The notes below the pieces were generated by a model that saw only the letters and a program-made list of their open reading frames with translations, did not search any database and was not told the DNA's origin. From positions 4,627,850-4,691,849 of the forward strand of contig NZ_CP022584.1 in NCBI RefSeq assembly GCF_002240225.1: DNA of 64,000 bases, written 5' to 3'. A program made the translations under genes and the position numbers. Every line of letters starts with the position of its first letter. Within the stretch, counting starts at the first letter, position 1. This stretch comes from Paenibacillus physcomitrellae. Lineage in GTDB: Bacteria; Bacillota; Bacilli; Paenibacillales; Paenibacillaceae. Shown in pieces: positions 24,452 through 31,820 of this stretch.

Positions 24452-24494
24452 ACGTTTAGCTGCTCTCTACAATACCTCTTCCTTTGCGAATACC

Positions 24495-24530
24495 AGGCGA
24501 ACCCCTTATTCCTTAACAAGCGGTTCGCCT
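24495..24530 (+). terminator. Possible terminator after the ABC exporter genes
   Basis: AGGCGAACC (24495-24503) pairs with GGTTCGCCT (24522-24530); the following TTAATC is a poor T tract. On the minus strand the ABC-F gene probably ends at TTTAGG/CCTAAA near 24589-24612, also weak. Confidence 0.45.
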
Positions 24531-24637
24531 TAATCATCCACAATCTCATCCCACATTGCTTTCATCTCCTCTTCAAGCTTATGGATTATTTAGGGACCAT
24601 CACCTAAAGTTCAATGATCATCTCTTTAGCCCGACGA

Positions 24638-26122
24638 TTATCCCTCAAGTTCAACCGTTTGGGTTGCGATCTTTCGAGCGAATTCACGATCATGCTCGAC
24701 AAACACCATAGTCGGCTCATATTCCAGCAGCACCTCTTCGATCTGCATACGAGAAATAACGTCGATGAAATTAAGCGGTTCATCCCAAATATGCAGATGA
24801 GTCTGTTCGCAGAGGCTCCTTGCGATCAGCACTTTCTTTTTCTGTCCGCCGCTGAACCAAGCCATATCCTTCTCGAACTGCAGGCGGGAGAAGTCCAGCT
24901 TTCTTAAAATGGCTTTAAACAGGCTTTCGTCAATCTCCTGCTGCCGGGCGTAGTCGGACAAGCTTCCTCTTAAATTTGAAGTGTCCTGCGAAACATAGGA
25001 AATTTTCAGCTGACTGCCCTTACGGAAGGTTCCGGAGAACGAAATTTCTTCGCCAAGAATCAGCTTCAGCAGACTCGATTTGCCGGAACCATTAGGGCCG
25101 GTGACAGCAATCCGGTCGCCTTGTTCGATCGAGAAACTGACATTTTGGCACACGTTCTTCCCTTCGTAGTTAATGGATACATGATCCAATTCGGCCAACT
25201 GGGATTTCGGGTAGACAAGCTGCGAAATCTTTAGACTATCCGAAGTTTCAATGTTTTGCAGCAGCTTGGATTTCTCTTCCATTGCCGTGTGCTGCCTTTG
25301 CTCAATCGTTTTGGAGCGCTTCATCATTTTGGCAGCTTTGTGTCCAATGTAACCTTTATCGACCTTGGAACCCGAGTTGCGTGTTCCATTTTTAGTTTTC
25401 TCCACCTCTTGAGACCATTGCCCGGTTCTTTTGGAGGCGTCAGAGAGCCTTTTAATGTCTTTGTGAAGCTTCTCATTCTCATTCAGCTCATATTGATCCT
25501 GACGCTGCTTGTTGAGCCACCAGTCAGAGAAATTCCCCTTTTGAATCTCGATATTAGTTTTATTGATTGACAAAATATGGTCCACACATTGATCCAGAAA
25601 CGCACGGTCGTGGGATACCAGAATGAACCCCTTCTTCCGGCTTAAATATTGGCTGACCAGCTGTCTGGCGTGGATATCCAGATGGTTGGTCGGTTCGTCA
25701 ATCAGCAGAAAATGATTCTCTTTCAAAAACAAAGCAGCCAGCTGCACCTTGGTTTGTTCGCCGCTAGATAAGGACTCGAATGGACGGTACAAAACGTCCT
25801 CCGATAATTGCAGCAAGGACAACTCCTTTTGCAGCCGCCAATGCTCATAATCCGGGTAAATATCGCTGACCACATCATAGGTCAGGTGTTCCGGGTGCTC
25901 TACCGTAAATGGAAAATAATCAAAGCTTACCGCCGCCGAGATCGTTCCGCTGTACTCCAGTTTGCCGAGCAGCAGATTCAGGAACGTCGTTTTGCCGCGT
26001 CCATTTCTGCCCGTAAAGCCCAGTTTCCAGTCCGTATCAATTTGAAAGCTGACCTGCTCAAAGATGTTGTCATAACTTCCCTCGTAAGCAAAGGTGAGGT
26101 TGGATACGTTGATTAAAGACAT
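24638..26122 (-). CDS. Lsa-family ABC-F ribosomal protection protein
   Basis: 494 aa soluble ATPase with two ABC domains and no membrane part. First domain: GRNGRGKTTFLNLLLGKLEYSGTI, signature LSSGEQTKVQLAALF, Walker B FLLIDEPTNHLD. Linker (about 210-300) is highly charged and includes the antibiotic-resistance domain tip. Second domain: GPNGSGKSSLLKLILG, WFSGGQKKKVLIARSL, HIWDEPLNFID. MSLINVSNLTFAYEGSYDNIFEQVSFQIDTDW is nearly diagnostic of Lsa-type proteins, which dislodge lincosamides, pleuromutilins and streptogramin A from ribosomes. Start ATG 26122, five bases after GGAGGGA. Confidence 0.88.
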   Translation of the reverse strand: MSLINVSNLTFAYEGSYDNIFEQVSFQIDTDWKLGFTGRNGRGKTTFLNLLLGKLEYSGTISAAVSFDYFPFTVEHPEHLTYDVVSDIYPDYEHWRLQKELSLLQLSEDVLYRPFESLSSGEQTKVQLAALFLKENHFLLIDEPTNHLDIHARQLVSQYLSRKKGFILVSHDRAFLDQCVDHILSINKTNIEIQKGNFSDWWLNKQRQDQYELNENEKLHKDIKRLSDASKRTGQWSQEVEKTKNGTRNSGSKVDKGYIGHKAAKMMKRSKTIEQRQHTAMEEKSKLLQNIETSDSLKISQLVYPKSQLAELDHVSINYEGKNVCQNVSFSIEQGDRIAVTGPNGSGKSSLLKLILGEEISFSGTFRKGSQLKISYVSQDTSNLRGSLSDYARQQEIDESLFKAILRKLDFSRLQFEKDMAWFSGGQKKKVLIARSLCEQTHLHIWDEPLNFIDVISRMQIEEVLLEYEPTMVFVEHDREFARKIATQTVELEG

Positions 26123-26142
26123 GTGAATCCCTCCTGGTGTTG

Positions 26143-26187
26143 AAAAATAAATGAGCCACAAGAAAAGTTACTTTTCCTGCAGCTCAT
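26143..26187 (-). terminator. Leader terminator (attenuator) before the Lsa-like gene
   Basis: On the minus strand a 17-bp stem (26187-26171 with 26167-26151, three G-U pairs) closes on TAA and is followed by TTATTTTT. It ends nine bases before the RBS of the ABC-F gene, so read-through is needed for expression. Confidence 0.8.
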
Positions 26188-26398
26188 AAGAATACAACAG
26201 ACCAGTCCAGTCCCGCGGGGGCTGGAAAAGGGATATATTCAGAGTGAAGGAATAAGTAACTTCTTGCACATGCGGCCCAAAGAACAAAACAAAAAAAGCT
26301 GTTCCATTCTTTAAAACCTGGCAAGAAATTTTACATTATTCCGTCACTCCCATCGATAAGTTTGGAGTCATCATAACATATTCGGAGAAGGGCTTCAA
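26188..26398 (-). promoter_or_regulatory. Promoter and attenuator leader of the Lsa-like gene
   Basis: Promoter TTGAAG (26393-26398) and TATGAT (26370-26375), 17-bp spacer. The leader holds GGGAGTG then, eight bases later, ATG directly followed by TAA (26331-26336): a start-stop ORF. A 22-codon ORF follows at 26239-26307 with a weak RBS. Its codons for KKLLIP contain GAAGTTACTTATTCC (26249-26263), complementary to GGAAAAGTAACTT in the terminator stem (13 bp with one bulge), so an antiterminator can form instead. A stalled ribosome could choose between the folds. Confidence 0.65.
26239..26307 (-). CDS. Possible leader peptide before the Lsa-like gene
   Basis: 22 codons beginning MEQLFLF and ending in KKLLIPSL, ATG at 26307, TGA at 26239-26241. 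Only AGG ten bases upstream resembles an RBS. Its last third overlaps the antiterminator strand, which is the reason to suspect a regulatory role. Confidence 0.35.
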   Translation of the reverse strand: MEQLFLFCSLGRMCKKLLIPSL

Positions 26399-26570
26399 AC
26401 CTTTGACAAAATTAACCAAATAGCATATAAATAAATTATAAATCGTAAGTAATAAGTAATAAGTAATAAGTAGTAAGATGTAAATAAAAAATGAGCAAGG
26501 ATTCATTCATGAAAGTAACTCCCACCTTAGAATAAGCCCGCTGATCCCCTAAACAAGGAGAGATTTGCGT
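26399..26570. other. AT-rich divergent intergenic region with TAATAAG repeats
   Basis: Between the Lsa-like promoter and the GPP34-like gene. A tandem run of TAATAAG/TAAGTAA units lies at about 26446-26477. RBS AAGGAG at 26555 serves the rightward gene. No other gene seen. Confidence 0.6.
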
Positions 26571-27557
26571 ATGGACAATTTAACATTGGCTCAGCAATTT
26601 TCATTAATCGGATTAAATGGACAGGATAGCCTTTATCAGACAGTAGTGAAGAAAGCGACCCTTCGCTGTGTAGCAGCAGCGGTAGTTCTGGAAGCATGGC
26701 TGGAGGGAGTTTTTGTCTGGGATCGAGAGTGGTTTATGATCGACCCGCTTTCGATCGATTCTTTTTGCGAAGAGCCCTATAGAAGTTTGGTGATGAAGAC
26801 GCTGCTGCCCAAAGGCAAGAATAAGGACCTGAGCTGGTGGATCAGGAAAGTCTCTGGTTTGTCCAAAAGGAAAATGACCCAGCTGGAGAAGGCCATAACT
26901 GATCCTTTGAGAAAACAGGGGCTGATCGAGGAAATCCCCGGACTACTGGGCTGCGATTTGTATCTGCATTCTTCGGGAGTTGAGATCAAGGAATACCGCA
27001 GCGACAGTCAGAGTTTCTTAACTATTACGGAGTCTGTCCGGGCTGAAGTGCTTGAGGAGGGAACGATTCCGGATGAAGCCATCTGTATGCTCTGGCTGCT
27101 CAGGGAGAGCGGGTGCATGCATGATTTATTCTCGAGGAACGAAATCGAGACCGCCGGGGAGAAGATGGGAGCGTTATACCGTGGCAATCCGCTGGCCAAA
27201 CAGCTTTACATGCTTAGGGTGCGCCGGGGAATCGAAATGGCCTATAAGCAGTTCCTGAAGTTTAAGAGCAGAGCCGTAAGGACGCAAACGGGCAGCGGAA
27301 TTAACTTTCTGTTTCCGGCCTTGGAGCGGTCTCAGTCGGTTTTTATCGAAATGGAAGCATGGTTCTCCAATCCCGAGCGGCGGTTAAGAGATATCAAGAA
27401 CAGATTGGAATCGCAGGGCCATAAATTTACCATCCTCCGGGAAGGTCAGATCCCGCTGATCCAAATTGATAATGTCGTTTACGAGGCTATTCCGCATGTG
27501 ATTTACGGAAGAGTGCCGATTCATGGCGTGCGGCTGCTCCCGAGACGTCCATTTTAA
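26571..27557 (+). CDS. GPP34/Vps74-like protein
   Basis: About 328 aa, soluble and helix-rich, no signal peptide. The first 200 residues resemble bacterial GPP34 proteins: LTLAQQFSLIGLNG, then an Ala-rich helix AAAVVLEAWLEG, FVWDREWFMIDP, and WWIRKVSG before a helix ending in LRKQGLIEE. In eukaryotes GPP34 binds phosphoinositides; the bacterial role is unknown. The last 100 residues are unlike the family core. Start ATG 26571, ten bases after AAGGAG. A small MerR gene follows 39 bp downstream and may be co-transcribed. Confidence 0.5.
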   Translation: MDNLTLAQQFSLIGLNGQDSLYQTVVKKATLRCVAAAVVLEAWLEGVFVWDREWFMIDPLSIDSFCEEPYRSLVMKTLLPKGKNKDLSWWIRKVSGLSKRKMTQLEKAITDPLRKQGLIEEIPGLLGCDLYLHSSGVEIKEYRSDSQSFLTITESVRAEVLEEGTIPDEAICMLWLLRESGCMHDLFSRNEIETAGEKMGALYRGNPLAKQLYMLRVRRGIEMAYKQFLKFKSRAVRTQTGSGINFLFPALERSQSVFIEMEAWFSNPERRLRDIKNRLESQGHKFTILREGQIPLIQIDNVVYEAIPHVIYGRVPIHGVRLLPRRPF

Positions 27558-27596
27558 GGCAGCTAAGGTGGCTAATATGGCAAAGGTGGCGGCAAA

Positions 27597-27860
27597 ATGT
27601 CGAGACAACGATCCCTGGAAGTAATTTTGGCCTCCGAATACGTATCCATTGGCGAATTGGTACGGCTCACAGGTACGCGCTACAGCACTTTGAAATTTTA
27701 TACGGAGGAAGGCATGCTGCCCTTTGAACAGGCCGAAGAGAATTTAACGCGAAGATTTCATAGAGAAACTACCGTGAAACAGATCCAAAAAATCAAACAA
27801 ATGAAAGCGGAGGGAATGTCGATCCCGCAAATGAAAGAATGGCTTGCCAGAGAGAGGTAA
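27597..27860 (+). CDS. Small MerR-type DNA-binding protein
   Basis: 87 aa, one MerR winged helix only: VSIGELVRLTGTRYSTLKFYTEEGMLPFEQ and the second half KQIQKIKQMKAEGMSIPQMKEWL. It lacks the dimerisation helix and effector region of full MerR regulators, so it may dimerise differently or act like an Xis-type factor. Likely co-transcribed with the GPP34-like gene. Confidence 0.75.
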   Translation: MSRQRSLEVILASEYVSIGELVRLTGTRYSTLKFYTEEGMLPFEQAEENLTRRFHRETTVKQIQKIKQMKAEGMSIPQMKEWLARER

Positions 27861-27902
27861 GGGAACCAGGATTCCCGGAGATCTGGCCTCTCTTATTTTT
27901 TT
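27850..27902 (+). terminator. Terminator after the small MerR gene
   Basis: AGAGAGG (27850-27856) pairs with CCTCTCT (27887-27893) around an inner CCAGGA/TCTGG helix, followed by TATTTTTT. Confidence 0.65.
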
Positions 27903-27952
27903 ACATAGTTTAACGTTTAATAAGCATTAACTAAACAATTCTTTTTTATACT
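27900..27952 (+). promoter_or_regulatory. PhoP-box-like promoter of the 5'-nucleotidase gene
   Basis: TTTACA (27900), TTAACG (27910), TTTAAT (27916) and TTAACT (27927) precede TATACT (27947-27952). This puts the repeats at about -59 to -27 from the expected start, the position of PhoP boxes. Phosphate control of a nucleotidase is sensible, but the spacing (10, 6, 11) is imperfect. Confidence 0.5.
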
Positions 27953-28038
27953 TATGGAACCGGTTTCTACCGGCTTTCATAGATTTTCTCTTTACAGTGG
28001 ATCTCAAATCAGAAGAGGGAAGAGGAGGATATTTGTTC

Positions 28039-30198
28039 ATGAAATTAAGAAAGAGACCCTTAGGTAAAATAGCTGCCGCTGCGATCATGACCCTTGGCAT
28101 GCTGCCAAGCTTTGCCGGAGGTGCTGCTGCTGCGGGAGACGGAGACACGGGTACGTCGAAAGGCTTTGAATTCAGAATATTACATACCAATGATACGCAT
28201 GCCCATATTGATAATATTGCCCGTCGGGTAACTGCGATTAATGAAGCAAGAACGGCTAACACGCTCCTGCTTGATGCCGGGGATGTTTTCTCCGGGACGT
28301 TATATTTCAACCAATATAATGGACTTGCTGACCTATATTTCATGAACCAATTAGGTTATGATGCCATGACATTCGGCAACCATGAATTCGACAAAGGCCC
28401 TGCCACGCTGGCCGAATTCGTGAAGCAGGCGAAATTTCCGTTTGTCAGCGCAAATGTTGACTTCTCCAAAGAGCCGGCTTTAAACGGCAGCCTTCATCAA
28501 ACCGTTGGAGAACCGGGCGAAGACGGGCAAATTTACCCGGCCATTATTAAAGAAATCAACGGGGAGAAAGTCGCCATTTTCGGTTTAACAACCCCTGAAT
28601 CTGCCGTACTGGCATCCCCGGGACCTAACATCAAATTCCTGGATGAAGTGGAAAGTGCCCAGAAGCAGGTAGATGCTCTGGAGCAGGCAGGCATCAACAA
28701 AATTATCGCATTAACTCACCTGGGGTATACAGTAGACCAGCAGCTTGCTGAAGCTGTTAAAGGCATTGACGTGATCGTGGGCGGGCACTCCCATACCCAA
28801 TTAAATGATGCGGAAGTGCATCATGCGGACTCCGAACCGACGCTGATTGTGCAAACCGGCGAATATGACAACAACTTGGGCCAGCTTGATGTGACATTTG
28901 ACGAAAACGGCGTTCTTACATCCTGGAAAGATAAATTGATTGCGCTTGACGCCCAAGATGCTGCAGGCAATTATTTGATTAAGAGCGATGCCGCTTCTGA
29001 AGCAAAACTTGCGGAATTTGCCAAACCGCTGGAAGAATTGAAGAAGACTATCATCGGCAAGGTTGAAGTTGACCTTAACGGCGAACGCGACAACGTGCGC
29101 AGCGAGGAGACCAATCTGGGCGACTTGATGGCTGACGGCATGCGTGCCAAAGTCATGAGCATTGTTAATGAACCGGACGTTAAAGGTTATGTCACGATTC
29201 AAAACGGCGGCGGGATCCGCGCATCCATCGGTGCCGGCGATATTACTCTGGGCGATTTGCTGACGATGATGCCGTTTGGCAACAACTTAAGCGCAGTGAA
29301 AATGACCGGTAAAGAAATTACGGCAGCTTTGGAGAACGGGGTCAGCGGCGTTGAAAGCGGCGAGGGACGTTTCCCGCAAATTTCCGGCATGCGTTTCTAT
29401 TACGATTCGACTAAGCAGCCTGAAGTGCTGGATGACGTTACCGGCGAGCTGAAGCAAGCAGGCAACCGCGTAGTGAAGGTACAAATTGAGAACAACGACG
29501 GAACTTATACGGATATTGATCCTAATGCTTATTACATTGTGGCTACCAACTCTTACATGGCGGATGGCGGGGACTTCTACCGCTCCATGAAAGAAGCAAA
29601 GAATGACGGACGTTATTATGAACTCAACCTAGTGGATTATGAAGTGTTCCACGAATATTTGGACAAGATTGGAACCGTAAATCCTTCGACAGAAGGCCGT
29701 ATCACTGATCTGAAGGGCGCAGCGCTTCCAGCTGAAATCGGCGGTATGTCTGGTTCCGAAGGCAGCGGCGCTAATGCGGCCGTCTTCACCGATCTGGCCA
29801 ATGACAGCGCCAAAGAAGCTATTCAGGCCGCAGCGGCTGCCGGATTGGTGAATGGTTACGGCGATGGAACTTTCCGTCCGGATCAACAGGTTACGCGGGC
29901 TGAATTTGCGGTTATGGTCAGCCGGGCTTTCCAAGTCAAAGCTTCGGATGCTAACCTGGCGTATGCCGATGCTGCAAACATTCCGGCTTGGGCTTTACCG
30001 GCGGTTTCCGCTTTGAACGCAGCAGGCCTGCTGGACGCATTCAAGGGCAGCACGTTTGCGGCTAGCCAGAAAGTAACAGCTGCAGAGGCAGCAGCCATTA
30101 TTGCAGCAGTCTCTGGTGATGAAGCCGCGGCAGTTCCGGCTGACGGCTCGGTAACACGCAGAGACGTAGTGCTTATGCTGGCTGATTTAGTGAAATAG
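28039..30198 (+). CDS. Surface 5'-nucleotidase with SLH anchor
   Basis: 719 aa. Signal peptide ends near GGAAAAGDG. Metallophosphoesterase domain (about 45-300) with HTNDTHAHID, LDAGDVFSG, FGNHEFDKG, ALTHLGYT and GGHSHTQL metal ligands. 5'-nucleotidase C-terminal domain (about 330-560) with NLGDLMADGM, IQNGGGIRA, LLTMMPFGNNL and MADGGDFY. The end has one good SLH repeat (FTDLANDSAKEAI to VTRAEFAVMVSRAF) and two weaker ones. It should release phosphate from nucleotides outside the cell while bound to the wall polymer. ATG 28039 follows GAGGAGG. Confidence 0.9.
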   Translation: MKLRKRPLGKIAAAAIMTLGMLPSFAGGAAAAGDGDTGTSKGFEFRILHTNDTHAHIDNIARRVTAINEARTANTLLLDAGDVFSGTLYFNQYNGLADLYFMNQLGYDAMTFGNHEFDKGPATLAEFVKQAKFPFVSANVDFSKEPALNGSLHQTVGEPGEDGQIYPAIIKEINGEKVAIFGLTTPESAVLASPGPNIKFLDEVESAQKQVDALEQAGINKIIALTHLGYTVDQQLAEAVKGIDVIVGGHSHTQLNDAEVHHADSEPTLIVQTGEYDNNLGQLDVTFDENGVLTSWKDKLIALDAQDAAGNYLIKSDAASEAKLAEFAKPLEELKKTIIGKVEVDLNGERDNVRSEETNLGDLMADGMRAKVMSIVNEPDVKGYVTIQNGGGIRASIGAGDITLGDLLTMMPFGNNLSAVKMTGKEITAALENGVSGVESGEGRFPQISGMRFYYDSTKQPEVLDDVTGELKQAGNRVVKVQIENNDGTYTDIDPNAYYIVATNSYMADGGDFYRSMKEAKNDGRYYELNLVDYEVFHEYLDKIGTVNPSTEGRITDLKGAALPAEIGGMSGSEGSGANAAVFTDLANDSAKEAIQAAAAAGLVNGYGDGTFRPDQQVTRAEFAVMVSRAFQVKASDANLAYADAANIPAWALPAVSALNAAGLLDAFKGSTFAASQKVTAAEAAAIIAAVSGDEAAAVPADGSVTRRDVVLMLADLVK

Positions 30199-30261
30199 AT
30201 TCCGACAAAAGGTTAAAAAGTAAGTTTCCAAAGTTTAAAAATTTGTTCAGGCAAATATAAG

Positions 30262-30318
30262 AATACCCCTTGGTCATCCAAAGGAAGAAGAATCCTTTTG
30301 GAAAACCAAGGGGTATTT
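30262..30318. terminator. Terminator between nucleotidase and acyl-CoA dehydrogenase-like genes
   Basis: AATACCCCTTGG pairs with CCAAGGGGTATT, with a second helix inside (TCCAAAGGA with TCCTTTTGGA). T run on the plus side, A-rich left flank for the convergent gene. Confidence 0.8.
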
Positions 30319-30333
30319 TTGCTTGCCATAGGT

Positions 30334-31497
30334 CTACTCTTCGTTTAATGCCCCTGCCGCCAGCATCTGAATAACCGTATTCTCCATAGGAGGATTGTGA
30401 AGACCGGCCCGGACATCCCGGTAATAACGCTCCAAAGGAAGATTCCGTGACAAGCTGGTACCGCCAACTATCCGCATAGCCAGATCTACGACCTTGATCG
30501 CGTGGTTGGTCGCGACATATTTAGCCAGTCCTAGATCCGCCTTCAGATGAGGCCGGTTGTCCGGCTCCTTATCCCAGCGGTCCGCAGTTGCATACAGCAG
30601 GGAGCGGGCGGTCCGCAGTTCAACCTCCATTAGCCCGATTTGGTTCTGCACGGATGGGAGAGAACGGATCGGTTCGTTTAAGTTATTCGGCTTATACGTT
30701 CTGGCGAAATTCAGCGCGTAGTCCCTGGCCGCTAAGGCAATGCCCATATAACAAGCCGGGATATGGAGCAGCCAGCCGCCTCCATCGTCGGAACCTTTGC
30801 CGATCAACCGGTTAGCTGCAGGTGCGAAAACGCCGTTTAATACAACATCGTGGCTGCCGGTGCCGCGCATCCCGAGTGTGTTCCAGGTCTCGACAACCTC
30901 AACTTTATCTGTACGTTCTACAAGGAACTCGGCCATCGTCTCTTCGTCAGGGACATAAGCAGTCACGACAAAATGGTCGAGAATCGGCGACAAGGTGCTG
31001 AAGGTTTTTCGGCCCGTAATCAGCCAGCCGCCATCCGTAGGAACCGCCTTTGTTTCGGGTTTGCCTCCCCGGCTTGGGCTGCCTGTAGCCGCTTCGCTTG
31101 CAAAGGTATTAGTCATGGTGCCGTGTTCTACGGCAGACCGGCAGAATGCCGCAAACAATTCCTCAGGCCACTTCCGGCTGGTCCGTAAATGCAGCACCTG
31201 TCCCAGATGCCAGCCAACCGCCAAGGCGGTAGAGCCGTCCCCGTAGGCCAGCCGTTCCTGAAGCATAACCATTTCATAAAGGGAAATTTCATCACCGCCG
31301 TATTCCTTGGGAACGGTCAGCTTCATATAACCGGCTTCCTTCAGATCTGCAAAGTTGTCAAATGGAAAAGAGCCCTCCTGGTCATGTTTGGCCGCCCGCC
31401 GTGCAAAGACAGCAGCCAGCTCCGAAACTCGGTTCACACGGGCTTTTTCCTGTTCGCTGCGTATATATTGATTGATAAAAAGATGATCCATATCCAA
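30334..31497 (-). CDS. Acyl-CoA dehydrogenase-like flavoprotein
   Basis: 387 aa with the full acyl-CoA dehydrogenase fold. N-terminal helical domain with LKEAGYMKLTVPKEYGG; beta domain with TNTFASEAATGSPSRGG, WLITGRKTFSTLSP and WNTLGMRGTGSHDVVL; C-terminal helices with QNQIGLMEVELRTARSLLYA and MRIVGGTSLSRNLPLERYYRDVRAGLHNPP. It resembles YdbM and the DszC/SfnC-type monooxygenase branch more than fatty-acid enzymes, so the reaction may be an FMNH2-dependent oxygenation; substrate unknown. TTG 31497 or ATG 31491 may be the start. No partner flavin reductase nearby. Confidence 0.75.
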   Translation of the reverse strand: MDMDHLFINQYIRSEQEKARVNRVSELAAVFARRAAKHDQEGSFPFDNFADLKEAGYMKLTVPKEYGGDEISLYEMVMLQERLAYGDGSTALAVGWHLGQVLHLRTSRKWPEELFAAFCRSAVEHGTMTNTFASEAATGSPSRGGKPETKAVPTDGGWLITGRKTFSTLSPILDHFVVTAYVPDEETMAEFLVERTDKVEVVETWNTLGMRGTGSHDVVLNGVFAPAANRLIGKGSDDGGGWLLHIPACYMGIALAARDYALNFARTYKPNNLNEPIRSLPSVQNQIGLMEVELRTARSLLYATADRWDKEPDNRPHLKADLGLAKYVATNHAIKVVDLAMRIVGGTSLSRNLPLERYYRDVRAGLHNPPMENTVIQMLAAGALNEE

Positions 31498-31820
31498 AGT
31501 AATCCCGCTCCTTCCCTATGTAATTATAACAATAACGCAAACAGAGTTAAAAGGAGAAGGTGTACGGCCGTTTTTTTTCATTTTTGGCTATTTTTAATCG
31601 TATACTTGTATCCAAGCTTCTCCTTGCTCGTGTTTCTTAGGTTTCTTTCAAAGTGCAATCCTTAACTGTATACGGTATGATCTACTAGAAGTCATCCGAG
31701 GAAACCCTTTCAGAAAGCGCTGACAAGAATGACCGGAGAATCTGCGGGTCCCGTATGGCAGGGCATACAAGTCATGACTCAGGAAGATAAAGAACAAAAA
31801 GGATGAGGAGTGCAAGGGAT
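31498..31820 (+). promoter_or_regulatory. Divergent region: promoter and cre of the GH94-type gene
   Basis: AGAAAGCGCTGACA (31712-31725) matches the catabolite-responsive element consensus TGWAANCGNTNWCA at 13 of 14 positions. A likely -10 is TATGAT (31676-31681) with a poor -35 (GTGCAA, 17-bp spacer), which puts the cre just downstream of the transcription start, where CcpA represses. No gene is seen in this interval. Confidence 0.65.

Noticed and set aside
26446-26477. Tandem TAATAAG repeats considered as CRISPR or iterons
   Set aside because: Units are 7 bp without spacers, and no cas or rep genes are near; it is simple slippage sequence.
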